Assembly (NCBI GenBank): GCA_026545225.1 | Contig: CM048848.1 | Span: 45,944,806-46,008,805 of the forward strand | DNA: 64,000 nt | Direction of reading: 5' to 3' | From: Cornus controversa | Lineage: Eukaryota > Streptophyta > Magnoliopsida > Cornales > Cornaceae | Part shown: positions 43,061-55,936 of the stretch, piece after piece | How the letters are laid out: every line of letters starts with the position of its first letter | Numbering within the stretch: the first letter of the stretch is position 1 | Program-made: the position numbers and the translations under genes | The notes under the pieces: generated by a model | The model's database searches: none | Told to the model about the DNA's origin: nothing | What the model saw: only the letters and a program-made list of their open reading frames with translations

Positions 43061-44902
43061 GACGTTAACAGTGGGGTATTTTGTATTTTTGTTCTTTGAT
43101 TTCTTTTATTTTTCTTTCATATTTTTCTTTACTTTTCTTTCAATATTAGTTGCATTTTAATGTATTTTTTTTTTTAGTTTTTGATGTATTAGTTGCTTCT
43201 GGGGGGTGTCGGGAGGTGGACAAGGTGTTCATCCTCAAAACAGGTGAAAAAGAGGGGTCTCAGTTGACCTTGGGTGATAGAGCCCCCAAAAATTGGCCTC
43301 TCGGTTGATCGATTGCCCCTCTATAGGGGGATCAATCACTCGGGGGAAGGTTTTTTTTATTAATTTTCTCCCATTCTTATTAGATGCATTTGATCATTTT
43401 ATTTTATTTTATTTTCTTCTATAATTTATTTTCATTCTTATTTTCTCCCATCTTTTCACTTAGTCGTTAGAGTATAGTGGTTTGTTTTGACAAGTTGTCA
43501 CATCCAAGTTTAAGGGAGTGCTTGCATTGCCTTCATGCTACTGATTTGCTTTATTTTCTTGCCATTACTCTGGGTTCCTGGTAATATTATTCTCACCCTT
43601 CTCTATGTTTCTATTATGTTTCTATTGGATGTACATTGAGGACAATGTACAATTTAAGTTTAAGGGTAAGGCGATGCCTTTTTATGTGCTTTATTGCAAT
43701 GCGAGAAAATTTTTGATGAAAATCTTTCTTGTTTTTTGGAAGTTTTGGTTATATTATTTTTGTAGTTTTTTTTATTTTGTTTTGTTTTGTTTTTAGATAG
43801 GATGTTTTTACATTAGTGAAAGGTTTAATACTTTATGTAGGTGCTTGACTTGTAATTTTTGGATATGTTTTAATTTTTTAGAAACCGTGGTTTGCTCTAG
43901 TGGTTTAAATCATTGTTTGCATTGACATGCTTTGAGGTGATTGGTTTTAGTTTCCTCACATGCACAAACACGCTAGCATAATCTTGTGGGGGTATGAACC
44001 TTTACTCTGAGTTGTTGGGTTACATATGCTTGATAGTAATTGGTATCCCTTGAGCATGAGTACCGATGTTGTGTTTTACTTGACTTTAAAAAAAAAACAA
44101 TGAAAAAATAAATGATGAATAACAAATCAATTTGATCATTTTCATGAATCAAACGGGCCTTTTACCTTAGTAAGTATTGAGTGTTCGTGCCAAAAGTGAG
44201 AGGTAAGAAAAGATGAGCATTGACTGTCTTGGTTTGTAGCTTGGCTGATTTGAGTTATTAGGTTCTTTGGAGTGTCTTGAGACCTGGTGCCCTAAAGTCA
44301 TCTGGTTTGGGAGTTACTGACTGAAAGCTTGCTATATAGATCTTCTAGAGAGCTTAATAGACCAAGACATTGCACAACTAATAAATCAATGAACAAAAGA
44401 AAAAAATGTCATGTATTCATGTTTTCGAAGTATGAGTTCAATAAGGATAGCTAGTGAGTTGAAGGGGTATGTAACTTAATATATTTAGAGCTGGGTTATG
44501 CCACATGAGATGACTATTAGTTCACTTTTAACGAGAGAGCTAGAGTTAGTTGCTTTGGGATGTGTTGATGTGAATTATGCATGGGGACCATGGATTTGAA
44601 TTATAGAATTAATTAAAAGTTCAAAATTATTCTTGAATGCAAATCTGTAACTATTTATTGTAATCTTCTTCTGGATTAATGTTTAAATAATAATTTTGAA
44701 TATTTGTGGGTAATATTTCTGGAAACCTCACGAGACTAACTCATCTGCTAGGGAGAACCTAAGAGTTTAAAGGCTTGTTTTATATGCTAAATGCAATCGT
44801 TTCTCCTACGAAAGAGGAGTTGGGCAATTTAGTTAGTTTTCTTTGTTTTAGTTTTATTTTATTCTATTTCCAAGGGATTAGCAATATGTAAGTTTTGGGG
44901 TG
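43061..44902 (+). other. Athila 3' region
   Basis: Non-coding. Contains ATTGAGGACAATGTACAATT with TTAAGTTTAAGGGTAAGG (43632-43672), a conserved phrase upstream of the 3' LTR in these elements and also found at 49708-49745. GGTTGATCGATTG and GGGGGATCAATCACTCG at 43290-43345 form an imperfect inverted pair. A purine-rich AAGTTTTGGGGTG precedes the LTR. Confidence 0.6.
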
Positions 44903-46348
44903 TGACAGGCGTTAAATGTTATGCATTATAGCCTCTTAACTTGCGTATTTTATTCTCTTAGTGATAGATTATTTATGATTTTACTCTGTTTTCATGTGTT
45001 CTGTATTTTCAGGTCCTTAATAGTAATTTCAATTAAATTATGATTTTTAGGCTTTCGAAAATGACATTCAAAAGGGATATAAGAAGCCTACATCAAGTGG
45101 ATCAAGTCTAGTCAATATTTCAACTCAAAACAACCCAAAGAAGAGACTTAAGAGAATTATAACTACTTAAGGAGATTACGAGCCGAAGCCCAATTATGTG
45201 CGTAATACAGTTTTAATCATGTTTTGGTCAACTGCTCATATCTCTTATTTTCGACTGTCAAAAAAGCTCAATTCCACTTTTAGTAAACAAAATTCGATTT
45301 TGGACGTTTTTGTATTTCATGAAAATTCTGTGAATTGGACTTTTGAGGTGTTAAACATTGGGACGAAGTTCAACAGAAAAATTCACCTGATTAAGGGCTG
45401 CAGGAAAACCCTAATTGTCTCTTGATTAGGAGGGGACACTTCATATTCTCTTGACTATTAAAAGTAACAAATTGGGGTTATATTGAGGACCCTTCAGTAA
45501 CTTTGAAGAGCTTCTGGAGTGGAGAAACATTGGAGAACAGGGTCTTGCGCGTATTTCATGGAGATGACATCTTCTTCCTCAACAGTTGAAGTGTCTTCTT
45601 TTACCATGAGCGGCTAGTTCATCCACTAGGGTTTTGATGTAGTCATAACTAAGAATCAATAGTTTGATTGTTCTAACTATTGGGGATTTTTGTATTCATG
45701 CATAGATTGTGTAATTGAAAGGATTCTATTTAAAGAATTGAGCAATAAAAGTCTTATAAATTAAGTTTCAATGATTTCTTATCTTATCTTAGATACTTAA
45801 TTGTCGTGATTGAACTCAATCCCTCTTTTTTTTGTGATTATGAGAGATTATTACACAATGGTACTTAATTGATGGATTATGCCTAGAGAAGATGAACCAT
45901 ATTGCACCCTATAGTAGAGTAGTTAGGCAAATGGCCTATGCCAATCAAGGATAATCCATGACTTACCTTTAATCATATGTTATCTTCTTGACAGTTGGAG
46001 GTGAGCTTGTAGCCACTGACACCACTTATGCATGATATAATTCCCCATAGTTAGTTCAATTGACTATTGATTGTGACATTAGTGGTGAAGTCAATAACCC
46101 TAGATTTATCTTATATATTTTTACTCCTTCGTTTCTCTTACTTTTGCTTAATTGCTTTATTATTAGTTAAATTAGAATAAAAATCAGCAACCTATTCTTT
46201 CTTAATGTAATTAGAATTAATTCCTTTTATCCAATACAATCAAACCACAGTCCTTGAGGTTCGACACCACTTTCGATAGACCTATTCTGTAGAGAATTCG
46301 TTCTATTGCAAAATGGTATATTTTAATTGATACACTTAGCCACGATTA
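44903..46348 (+). repeat. Athila-like LTR (plus orientation)
   Basis: Starts TGACAGGCGTTAAATG after a G-rich tract and ends near TTAGCCACGATTA, just before the primer site. The reverse complement of this LTR forms 47237-47490 plus 52607-53983. It has internal sequence of the same family on both sides (gag 42003 and gag 46527), as expected for a tandem or recombined element. Confidence 0.8.
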
Positions 46349-46353
46349 ATTTT

Positions 46354-46368
46354 TGGCGCCATTGCCGG
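46354..46368 (+). other. Athila primer-binding site
   Basis: TGGCGCCATTGCCGGCGAC, the well-known primer site of Athila/Tat-type plant Gypsy elements (usual form TGGCGCCGTTGCCGGGGA). Confidence 0.85.
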
Positions 46369-46526
46369 CGACTGTCTATTTAATTGTTTGAATTTTTAGA
46401 ATTAGTTCAAGTTGGATTTTTAATTTAGGAATTTTTTTTATATTTTGATTTTAATTTTATTTTTGTTTTCTTTTTAGGTACTTCAATCACCATACCATCG
46501 AGCAAGAGGAAGAGATAATTGACGTC

Positions 46527-47236
46527 ATGGCTAGTGTGCGTAATAACAATGAGGACAATGATATTGTTCCTAATGCTGTTGTGGAGAAGGCGCGATTGCT
46601 TATAGATTATTATGTCCTAGAGACATACAATTAGCTGTCTAGTTTTCAACTGCTTGATGTCACAGAATAGAACTATGAGATCAAGTCCAGCTTTATTCAG
46701 ATATTCCCATCATATTTTGGGCTGACTCATGAGGATCCGTATAAGCGTTTGAATGATTTCATCGAAGTATGCTCAACTACCATAATTAACAACTTCTCTG
46801 AAGATACTTTTTAGATGTGACTCTTTCTATTATCTTTGAAGAAGAAGGCCAAGTACTGGTTCTGATCTCTAGTGGCGGGCTCTATCATTACATGGACTCA
46901 AATGCAACATGAGTTCTTGAAAAAATATTTTTCGATAGGGAAGACCAATCAGTTCAGACGTGCTATCACTAATTTCTCCCAATTTGAGGAAGAATAATTT
47001 TATAAGACATGAGAGAGATTCAAGGACCTTCTTAGGAACTGTCCTCATCATCAAGTTCCAAAGTGACAGTTAGTGCAGTGTTTCTATGAGGGGCTAACAA
47101 AAGCTAATAGACATATGGTGGATGCATCATGTGGGGGTACTTTATGTTAAAAAATGAAGATGAAACATAGACTTTGTTCGGGAATCTCAGTAACAATTCT
47201 TTGTAACATGTGTCGTCATCTCGTTCGAGCAAACCA
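46527..47236 (+). pseudogene. Athila-type gag N-terminal part
   Basis: ATG at 46527-46529 opens MASVRNNNEDNDIVPNAV, and the frame continues as FGLTHEDPYKRLNDFIEVCS, GSIITWTQMQHEFLKKYFSI and KTNQFRRAITNFSQF, the core of the retrotransposon gag domain. Multiple TGG/CAG-to-stop changes are present. It is cut at 47236 by the inverted LTR. Confidence 0.8.
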
Positions 47237-47495
47237 TCAGTTAAAATTACCACTTCGCAATATAATAAATTCTCTGCAGAATAGGGTTATCAAAAAAGGG
47301 TGTCGAACCACAGAGACTATGTTCCGATTGTGTTGGATATATGAAATTAATTCTAATTAAATTGAAAGAAAATAAGTTGCTGATTTTTATACTAAATTAA
47401 CTAATAAAGCAATTAAAAGAGAGTAAGAGAAAGCAATGAGTGTAAAAAATATGAGATAAATCTTGGGTTGTTGACTTCACCACTAACTTCACAAG

Positions 47496-48754
47496 TGATA
47501 AGTGCACAAAACATGTTATTTTATATCTCAAAATAAGTCTTTATTTTACTCTTTTACTTTATTTAAATGTTCTTATCTTTGCATTTTCTATTTTATAGGG
47601 GTTCATTTACAAATAAGAAGAAAAACAGCAAAAAAGGACTAAAAGGATATATATAGCCAAAGATTAACATAAAAAGAATTGTAGGGGAGATGATATTCTA
47701 TGCAATCTACATCACAAGAGGTCACAAGTTTAAAACTTTGCAAAATACTTTTTACATGGCCACGTCTGCAGTCTAGAATTCAAATTAAAGATATGGAGAT
47801 CAAATATTTAAATTCAAAATTTTGAATTTTGAATTTTTGTTTTTAAATTTTGTATTTTGAATTTTGTATTTTGTATTTTGTATTTTTGTTTTTAAATTTT
47901 GTATTTTAAATTTTTTTCACCTAAATTATTCCCCTCTAACTCTATAAATAGGGGGTCTTAGGGGATGGTGAATGGAGTTAGAAAATTGTAAAGAAATTAT
48001 AGAAAAAAATAGTGTAATTGTTTTCTTGATTCAATGAAGAATAATAGTTTCATTTCTATTTGTATGTTTTCTCTTGATATGCAAGCGTAAGCATCCTTCT
48101 CAAGGGAGTGATGAAGCCACCATGGTTGAAATATAAGTAAGTTATTTTATTTTCTTGTCTAATTTGTCCTCCCAAGAGCATTTTTCTACTCTTCTATTCT
48201 GGATTTTTATTTTCTAAAATTAGAGGGAAGATTCTTCGTATTTACCAAACAATGGTAATTCGAAGAATGCCTACATCTGTTTACCTAGCCAATGGGCATC
48301 AGATTAAGTAAAGAAATGTCTCTCTCATATATAATCAAGTCATTCTTTTTTATTCTATATTTTCTTTCATCTTTCCAAGTTCTAATTGGATTGGTGAAGT
48401 GTATTGATTATTGGAGGAAAAATTAGATAAGAATATTAAAAACTTCATTTATATGAATCCATGGTGGTGAATTCTCTTTAATTGAGATTTGTCCCATCAT
48501 TTGATCATAGACATTTAATATTAGTTTTATTATTAAAAAAAATCAGAAGTTTATTTATTTTTTTCTTTTAAATATTTAATTTTCATCTCAACAGATTTAG
48601 GTTTTTAATTTTAGACTTGTTACTGATTCTCATTTGAGAGTGGTTCAACCTTGCTTACTACTATACAATTTTTAGTAAAGTTTTTTCAGGTTTTATTATT
48701 TTTGTATGAAGTGTAGAAAAGTAACGACAAACATCTACTATTTTACACCTGTCA
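47496..48754 (+). repeat. 5' LTR of LARD-like element
   Basis: 1259 bp, TGATAAG to CACCTGTCA. It contains repeated TTTTAAATTTTGTATTTTGA words (47811-47925). Confidence 0.9.
47938..47955 (+). promoter_or_regulatory. LTR TATA box
   Basis: CTCTATAAATAGGGGGTC, repeated at 51808-51825 in the other LTR. The consensus fit and conservation between the LTRs suggest a promoter for element transcription. Confidence 0.65.
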
Positions 48755-48916
48755 AATCGTGCCGTTGCCAAATCAAGTTTGGGAATTCGAAACACAAATA
48801 ATCAACACTACAATTTTTTTGGGAGCCCACCCAAACTTACTTTCCCCCTTTTATTCTTTTTTTTATTATTATTATTTTTAGTTTCTTTTTTTTATTATTA
48901 TTTGAAGAAAAGAATG

Positions 48917-48951
<35 letters not shown>

Positions 48952-51409
48952 TTTCCATGGCAGGTTCTTATGATGCACTATTTTTTTTTATGCCACCATC
49001 AAACACTCTTACAAGAGGAACAATAACTTTGTTATTCAGGTAAGTACCTAATTCTTTTACATCATTTTTCTTTTCGTTTTAGATTAGGAAAACATAGTTT
49101 CTTTTAGGTTGATAACTTTTGCATGCAAATTCTAAGATAGAATAACTTAGAAATATCCCTAAGGTCACACTTTTTTCATTTTTTTTCTTTTATTTTTTGT
49201 TCTTTTTGTTAAGAAAAAAAAAGACCACACACTCACTCATTTCTTTATTTTTATTGCTTCTTTTGTTCGTACATCTTTAAATTAACAATTTTTTTTTGTT
49301 GTTTAAAAATATTTATAGAAGTAGAGCTAACTCTTGGTAACTCCAGTAAGCACCTTCCAATGTCACAATGTCTAGGAAAGTTCTGTCTAAGGAGTGTGGA
49401 CGTTCCGTCATTAAGTAGGCCAAGTTCCTCTCCACACTTTCCTGTGAACTTTCGTGGTTGTGTTATTGACAGACCTTAATTGGTAATCCTCGATTTACTC
49501 TAACAAAAAACTTATAGTAGGAGTTGTTTTATTTGTTGAAAAACAAAAAGAAAAAAAATTGCATTTTTTCGTACATAATCTTGAACTTTTCATGTGATTA
49601 CTAATGCTTCATTTTAGTTTGACGAAAAGTTAAAACAAATCAATTCATTCTGATTAAGGTGATATTCTTCCAACCTTCTATTTGTGCTTAATTATTATTT
49701 TGTCCAACATTGAGGACAATGTTGAGTTTAGGTTTGGGGGTATGATATTAAATTTTCAGAAAAGTGTTGAATTTGCAATTTTTTAGAACATGTTTTGGGA
49801 TAATGGTAATTTTCACATTATGATTTGAATTTTTTTATATTAAATGTGTATAAATTTTTAAAATAAAATCTTTAAGCTTTAGTGCATTAATAAGTTCTTA
49901 AAAGTTAAGATTTTATCCTATCTTTCAGTTAGAACAATTTCATGAATTTCTAAAACACAAAAAACTTTAGTGTATGTTAAAGATTTGACGAATAAAAGTG
50001 GAGATTTAACCCAGTGAGGTATTGTACCATTCTTTTTATTTTGAGGGTTATATGCTAATTACTCTATTTTTTCTTGAAATCCACATAATTTTGTTGATTA
50101 GTCTCATTATTTCGTTCTTTTGGTCAAATATTAAGAATTCATCATGCTATGCAACATAATTTTTTTATTTTTTGAGCTCATGTATGTTGAAGAACTATAC
50201 CTATCATTGAGAAATTATTTTAGGCCATTTGTCATTGGTTTGAGCCTTTCAAAATTATTTTTTTCTTTCTTAGTTATGAATTACCACTTGTTAACCAGTT
50301 GAGCCTTTTGTCCATCCTTTCTTTTATAACCACATTTTTTATGGTTTTTCGATAATGGATACGATAATCAGTTGAACTTTTTGGTCCAACCGTTCTTTTT
50401 GAACCATTTTTAGGTTTTCCGAGAATGGATGTGATCAATGTACAAGCGGGTGAAAAAAAAAAGAAAGAAAAAGAAAAAAAAGAGGGAGTATAATTGTTGA
50501 TGAAATTTGAGAAGTGTATATTAAAAAAAAAGTGAAATAGAAAGCACTTAAATGAAAAAAAATTTGAAAGAAAAAGTTGAAAATAATATGCTCTAAGTGA
50601 GTTAGTTCTTCCTAAGCATTTTCAAATAAACCTTACCATTATCATTATCACTTTTTTATCTTTCTTTTACCTAAAGTTACATCCTAATAAAAGTCATTTT
50701 TGATCTTAAGGATAGTATAGTTCGGATATGGACATGACTGAGTTATATTGTTGTGCGGTATATATTCTTAATATTTGATATTCCTTTCATGATACCATAT
50801 GCATTTTCTTGAAAAATTCGTTCTTCATTAAAAAATATGTGAGATAATTTGGATTTGTTCTACATTATTCTACTCACATATACTTGAGTGCAAAATTAGC
50901 CAATCTCTTAGTGTTCAATTTTGAGTGAAATATCATAAATAAGATTTGAAATCAAAGCTAATTTTCTAAGTAAATCTGAAATGCAGTTGCTTTAAAATTG
51001 AGAATTATATTATTGGTGGCTATTCACACACACACTCTGAGTCAAGAATAGTAATGAATTTTTTTAACTTTTGAATAGTGTTTATTCTTTTCTTTTAATT
51101 TTTATTACGCACTAAAGTAGAATGATTGAGTTGTTCTTGATTTATACAGAAAAAAAAATCTTTGGGTGTTAATTACCATTTTTTGATGTTTGTGGGTATC
51201 ATCACTAAAACCCTCACGAGATTATAGCTCATCCACTAAGGGTAACCTAGGGGTTTAAGGCCTTATTGCATATGGTAAATGCAATCGAAATAGCTTGCGA
51301 AAGTGGCACATCTTTTGTTAGGAGTTAAATAAAAGTAGCAGTTTTGTGCTCAAATATCTTTTGCTTGTATTTACTAGAGGACTAGCAAAAGCTCGTTTGG
51401 GGGGTAATT
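48755..51409 (+). other. Internal region of LARD-like element
   Basis: No coding capacity. It holds T-rich stretches, a (TA)n run at 48920-48948 and the conserved GAGGACAATGTTGAGTTTAG phrase. The phrase TAACCTAGGGGTTTAAGG near 51244 parallels GAACCTAAGAGTTTAAAGG near 44756 in the Athila 3' region, confirming kinship. Confidence 0.7.
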
Positions 51410-52601
51410 TGATAAGTGCACAAAACATGTTATTTTATATATCTCAAAATAAGTCTTTAATTACTCTTTTACTTTATTTAAATGTTCTTATTTTTGCATT
51501 TTATGTTTTATAGAAATTGTTTTCCAAATAAGAAGACAAGCAGCAAAAAAGGGCTAAAAAGGATATATAGCCAAAGATGAACATAAAAAGAATTATAGGA
51601 GAGGTAGTATTCTATGCAATCTACTTCGCAGGAGGTCTTAAGTTCAAAAGTTTGTAAAATACTTTAGTCCAGAATTCAAATTAAAGATATGGAGATCAAA
51701 TACTTAAATTCAAAATTTTGAATTTTTTGTTTTTAAATTTTGTATTTTGAATTTTTGTTTTTAAATTTTGTATTTTAAATTTTTTTCCACTGAAATCATT
51801 GCTCTCTAACTCTATAAATAGGGGGTCTTAGGGGATAGTGAAGGGAGTTAGAAAATTATAGAAAAAAATAGTGTAATTGTTTTCTTAATTCAATGAAGAA
51901 TAATAGTTTCATTTCTATTTATATGTTTTCTCTTGATATGCAAGCGTAAGCATCCTTCTCAAGGAAGTGATGAAGCCACCATGGCTGAAATATAAGTAAG
52001 TTATTTTATTTTCTTGTCTAATTTGTCTTCCAAAGAGCATTTTTCTACTCTTCTATTATGGATTTTTATTTTCTAAAATTAGGGGGAGGATTTTTCGTGT
52101 TTGCCAAACAATGGTAATTTGAAGAATGCCTACATCTGTTTACCTAGCCAATGTGCATCAGATTAAGTAAAGAAATGTCTCTCTCATATATAATCAAGTC
52201 ATTCTTTTTTATTCCATATTTTCCTTCATCTTTCCAAGTTCTAATTGGATTGGTGAAGTGTATTGATTATTGGAGGAAAAACTAGATAAGAATATTAGAA
52301 ACTTCATTTATATGAATCCATGGTGGTGAATTCTCTTTCTTTGAGATTTGTCCTATCATTTGATCAAAGACATTTAGTATTAGTTTTATTATTAAAAAAA
52401 ACTAGATTTTTTTTTTAAATATTTAATTTTCATCTCAACAGATTTAGATTTTTAATTTTAGACTTGTTACTGATTCTCACTTGAGAATGGTTCAACACTG
52501 CTTACTACTATACAATTTTTAGTAAAGTTTTTTCAGGTTTTATTATTTTTGTACAAAGTGTAGAAAAGTAACGACAAATATCCACTATTATACACCCGTT
52601 A
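51410..52601 (+). repeat. 3' LTR of LARD-like element
   Basis: 1192 bp, TGATAAG to CACCCGTTA, preceded by the polypurine tract TTTGGGGGGTAATT. Confidence 0.9.
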
Positions 52602-53983
52602 ACAAGTAATGACCAATTAAACTAACTATAAAAAATTATATCATGCATAAGTGGTGTCAGTGGCTACAAGCTCACTTCCATTCATCAAGAGGATAACATA
52701 TAATTAAAGCTAAATCATAGACTATCTTCGATTGGCATGAACCATCTGCCTAACTACTTTACTTTAGGGTGCAGTATGACCCATCTTCTCTAGGCATAAT
52801 CCATCAAAACTTTAACTTATACATTCAATGAATACTATTGTGTAATAATAACTCTCATACTCATAGAAAACAAGAGGGGTTGAGTTCAATCATAACAATT
52901 AAGTATCTAAGATAAGATAAGAAATCATTAAAACTGAATATAATGACTTTTATTACTCAATTATTTAAATAGAATCCTCTAAATTACACAATCTATGCAT
53001 GAATATAAAAATATCTAATATTTAGAACAATCAAACCATTGATGCTTAGTTAAGGCTACATCAAAACCCTAGTGAATGAACTAGCCGCTCATGGTAAAAG
53101 AAGACACTTCAACGGTTGAGGAAAAGACGTCATCGCCATAGAATACGCACAAGACCTTGTTCTCTAATGATTCTTCACCCTATAGTTGGTAGTTGAAAGT
53201 TTCCGCTCTCAGCAGATTAAAGATTTTAAATTAGTTGCATTTGACACTAAACGCTGCCCAGCTTGCTTGCTAGCTTTTCCTTCATTTCTGAAATGAAGCG
53301 ACAAAGAAGAAACATAATGAATCCCTTCATGCCGACCTGTTGCCAATAAACTTTTTGGCCTCATATGAGAATGAAAAACTAGAGAAGGCCGATTACAAGC
53401 AATTCAAAAGCTCTTCAAAGCTGCTGCCAAAAGTCCTAAATACAGTTCCCATTCGTCACTTTTAATAGCCTAGAGAATATGAAGTGTCCCCACCTAATTA
53501 GGAGACAATTAGGATTTTGCAGTAAGCCCTAATCAGGTGGGTTTTTCTGCTAAACTTTGGCCAGACATTTGATGCTCCAGAAGTCCAATTCACATAATTT
53601 TTGTGAAATACAAAAATGTCCATAATTGAATTTTGTTTAACTTGAATAAGAATTGAGCCATTTGATAGTCGTTTAACTTGAATAGCGTAGAATTGGGCTT
53701 CGGCCCGTAATCTCTTTAAGCAGTCATAATTCTCTTGGGCCTCTTCCTTGGATTGTTTTGAGTTAAAATATTGGCTAGACATGATCCACTTGATGTAGGC
53801 TTCATATAACCCTCTCGAATGTCATCTTTAAAATCCCAAAGATCATGATTTGACTGAAATTATTATTAAGGACCTAAAAATACAGAAAACACTAAAACAA
53901 AGTAAAATCACAAATAATCTACTACTAAAAGAATAAAATATGCAAATTAAGAAGCTAGAATGCGTAATATTCAATGCCTATCA

Positions 53984-54229
53984 GCGAGCACCCCACATCA
54001 TCATTTAGTGCTTTAGGAATATCGTATTGCCGCAGGTAAAGCCAAAGTGGCAAGCCTCACATATGTTCTTTTGAAGAAGACAGGCTCTTTTGGGGTTATT
54101 CTTTCAAACTTGTTTTTCAAGGATATGATGTAAAAAATACATGTATATTTTTTCCTTCTTTTCACATGTATTTTTTTCTTTTATTATGTACTTATAATCA
54201 AAATTTTCCAATACAATCTATAAGTATCT
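53984..54229 (-). other. 3' end of the Tat-type element, non-coding
   Basis: Short stretch between the pol stop and the inverted Athila LTR. The element's own 3' LTR is not present here. Confidence 0.5.
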
Positions 54230-55930
54230 TCATACCAAGTACTTCTTTAGCCATTTGACATTTATAAGTCCCGTTCTAAAATTGGTTCCTAACCCCTCAA
54301 CTCTGTAATAGCCACTTTCATTTGCTTCTTTAACTTCAAAAGGACCTTTCCACTTTGATTGGAACTTCTGGACTCCTTGTCCTCTCATAATCGCAGGCAC
54401 CACCTTAAGCACCAATTCTCCAACTTTAAGCTCTCGCGGTCATTTTTTTGTCATAATGTCGCGACTGACAAGCCAAATAGGCTTTGTACTGAGTTTGGGC
54501 CTTCTCCCTTCTTTCATCGAGAGCTTCCAATTGGTTTAATCTTTAACAATCTGCATTTCTCCCTGCCAATCTTGTTGCTGCGATTGAAGTTCCGCGAGGA
54601 GTACTACTTATGCGCCATAGACAGGTGAATAGGGTGTTTCATTTATAGAGTTTTTTCAGGCAATTTTGTATGCCCACAGTGCCACAGGTAACTTTTCGAC
54701 CCACTTTTTTTAATCTTCATGAACAAGGCGACTTAGGATTTGAATCAGGGTTTTGTTGTTGGCCTCTACTTGTCCATTTTCCTTTGGGTAGTAGGGGTAG
54801 ATTTATGATGAGACACTGCATATTTGGCTAACAACTCTCTAATTAGGAATTGACAAATGGTGTGCCATTATTTGTGAGGAGCACCTTTGGGATCCCGAAT
54901 CAGCATATGATATTCTCTTTAACAAACCTTGCCACATTAACATTGATAGTGCTTTTTAATGGAATAGCTTCTACCTATTTTGTAATAACTATGTGGCTAC
55001 CAGGAGCCACGTATGTCCCCGCGATGCTGGTGTAATTGGTCTAATAATATCTAATGCCCAAGTATGGAATGGCCACAGTGTCGTCAAAGTGTTTAGGCCT
55101 GTCATGGGGGCATTTATCATTGGGCCATGAATTTAACAAACATGACATTGTTGAGCATGATCTAAAGAGTCTTTTTCCATAGTAGGCCAATAATACCCTG
55201 CGGCTATTAGTTGGTGAAAGAGTTTATGCCCCCTTGATGTCCCATGTCACGTGTCTGTCTTAAGACGTCATGGGCTTTCTCTTCCCCCAGGCATTTTAAT
55301 GGCTTCCCATTGAATCCTTTTCGAGAAAGCATGTCATTTTCTTCAAAGAATCTTTTGGCATTCCTTTGTAAATGAAAGGCTTCTTTTCTATCGTCTAGTG
55401 GAATCTATTTTTGTAAGAACTTCACATTTTTTTCTCTCCAATCTAGAATTTCAAAAAAATTTGCCTCAGTTGGCATTATAAGCTATTGATAGCCAGGGCA
55501 CGTCCCTTGTACTTTTGTTACATCTATTTTTATTGTAGGCCAAAAATACCCTTGGCTTTGCAATCCCATGTAGAGGCTAATATATGTCAAATCACAGGAT
55601 AGTTTATGTATTTTGGCAAGTACTTCTTCAGCCTATTTCATTCCAAGGCATTTTGTCAATACTCCTTCCGATCTGTAGTTATAGAGTTCCCTCGTGATTA
55701 ACTGATACTATTTCTTTACTACTATATCTCTTGCCTCATTTGTTTGCTTGAGCTTCTTAATAATTGGGGTTTGCCAGTCATATTCTTTTCCTTCTGGGCA
55801 ATCATCGAAGACTGTAGCAAGCTAACTTTGTTGAAGAAGTTTAACTGTCGTTATGCTTCCCATCAACTCCAACTGAGATCCTAAAGTAGCTAGTGCATCA
55901 GACCTCCTATTGCTTGCCCGGGGGTTTGTA
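54230..55930 (-). pseudogene. Tat-type Gypsy integrase
   Basis: Integrase with frame breaks. The core has ALDIIRP (first catalytic Asp, about 55060) and LLTNNGTPFVN (about 54850-54890), where the second catalytic Asp of TDNGTPF is Asn. The C-terminal part, KFQSKWKGPFEVKEANESGY and GTNFRTGLINVKWLKKYLV, ends at a stop near 54230. It is the last part of pol, downstream of the second RNase H on the minus strand. Confidence 0.8.
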
Positions 55931-55936
55931 CTCAAA

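Larger units (their letters stand above)
47496..52601 (+). mobile_element. Complete non-autonomous LTR retrotransposon (LARD-like)
   Basis: 5-bp duplication ACAAG at 47491-47495 and 52602-52606. LTRs at 47496-48754 and 51410-52601 start TGATAAGTGCACAAAACATG and are nearly identical apart from length changes in T-rich repeats, so the insertion is comparatively recent. The internal 2.65 kb has a primer-site-like TGCCGTTGCC right after the first LTR, ATTGAGGACAATGTTGAGTT at 49708 and a G-run polypurine tract at 51398-51405. It encodes no protein, only a 28-codon frame at 48957. The motifs place it with Athila-type Gypsy elements. Confidence 0.88.
47237..53983 (-). repeat. Athila-like LTR (minus orientation), split by a nested element
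   Basis: On the minus strand it starts TGATAGGCATTGAATATTAC at 53983 and runs to 47237, interrupted by 47496-52601. It is the inverted partner of 44903-46348 (shared TTATGCATGATATAATT, ACACCACTTATGCATGATAT and ATTGGACTTTTGAGG-type phrases). It lacks the last 20 or so bases of the LTR and carries about 200 extra bases near 53190-53420. The junctions with gag (left) and with sequence next to the Tat element (right) are not a clean target-site insertion. Confidence 0.75.
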
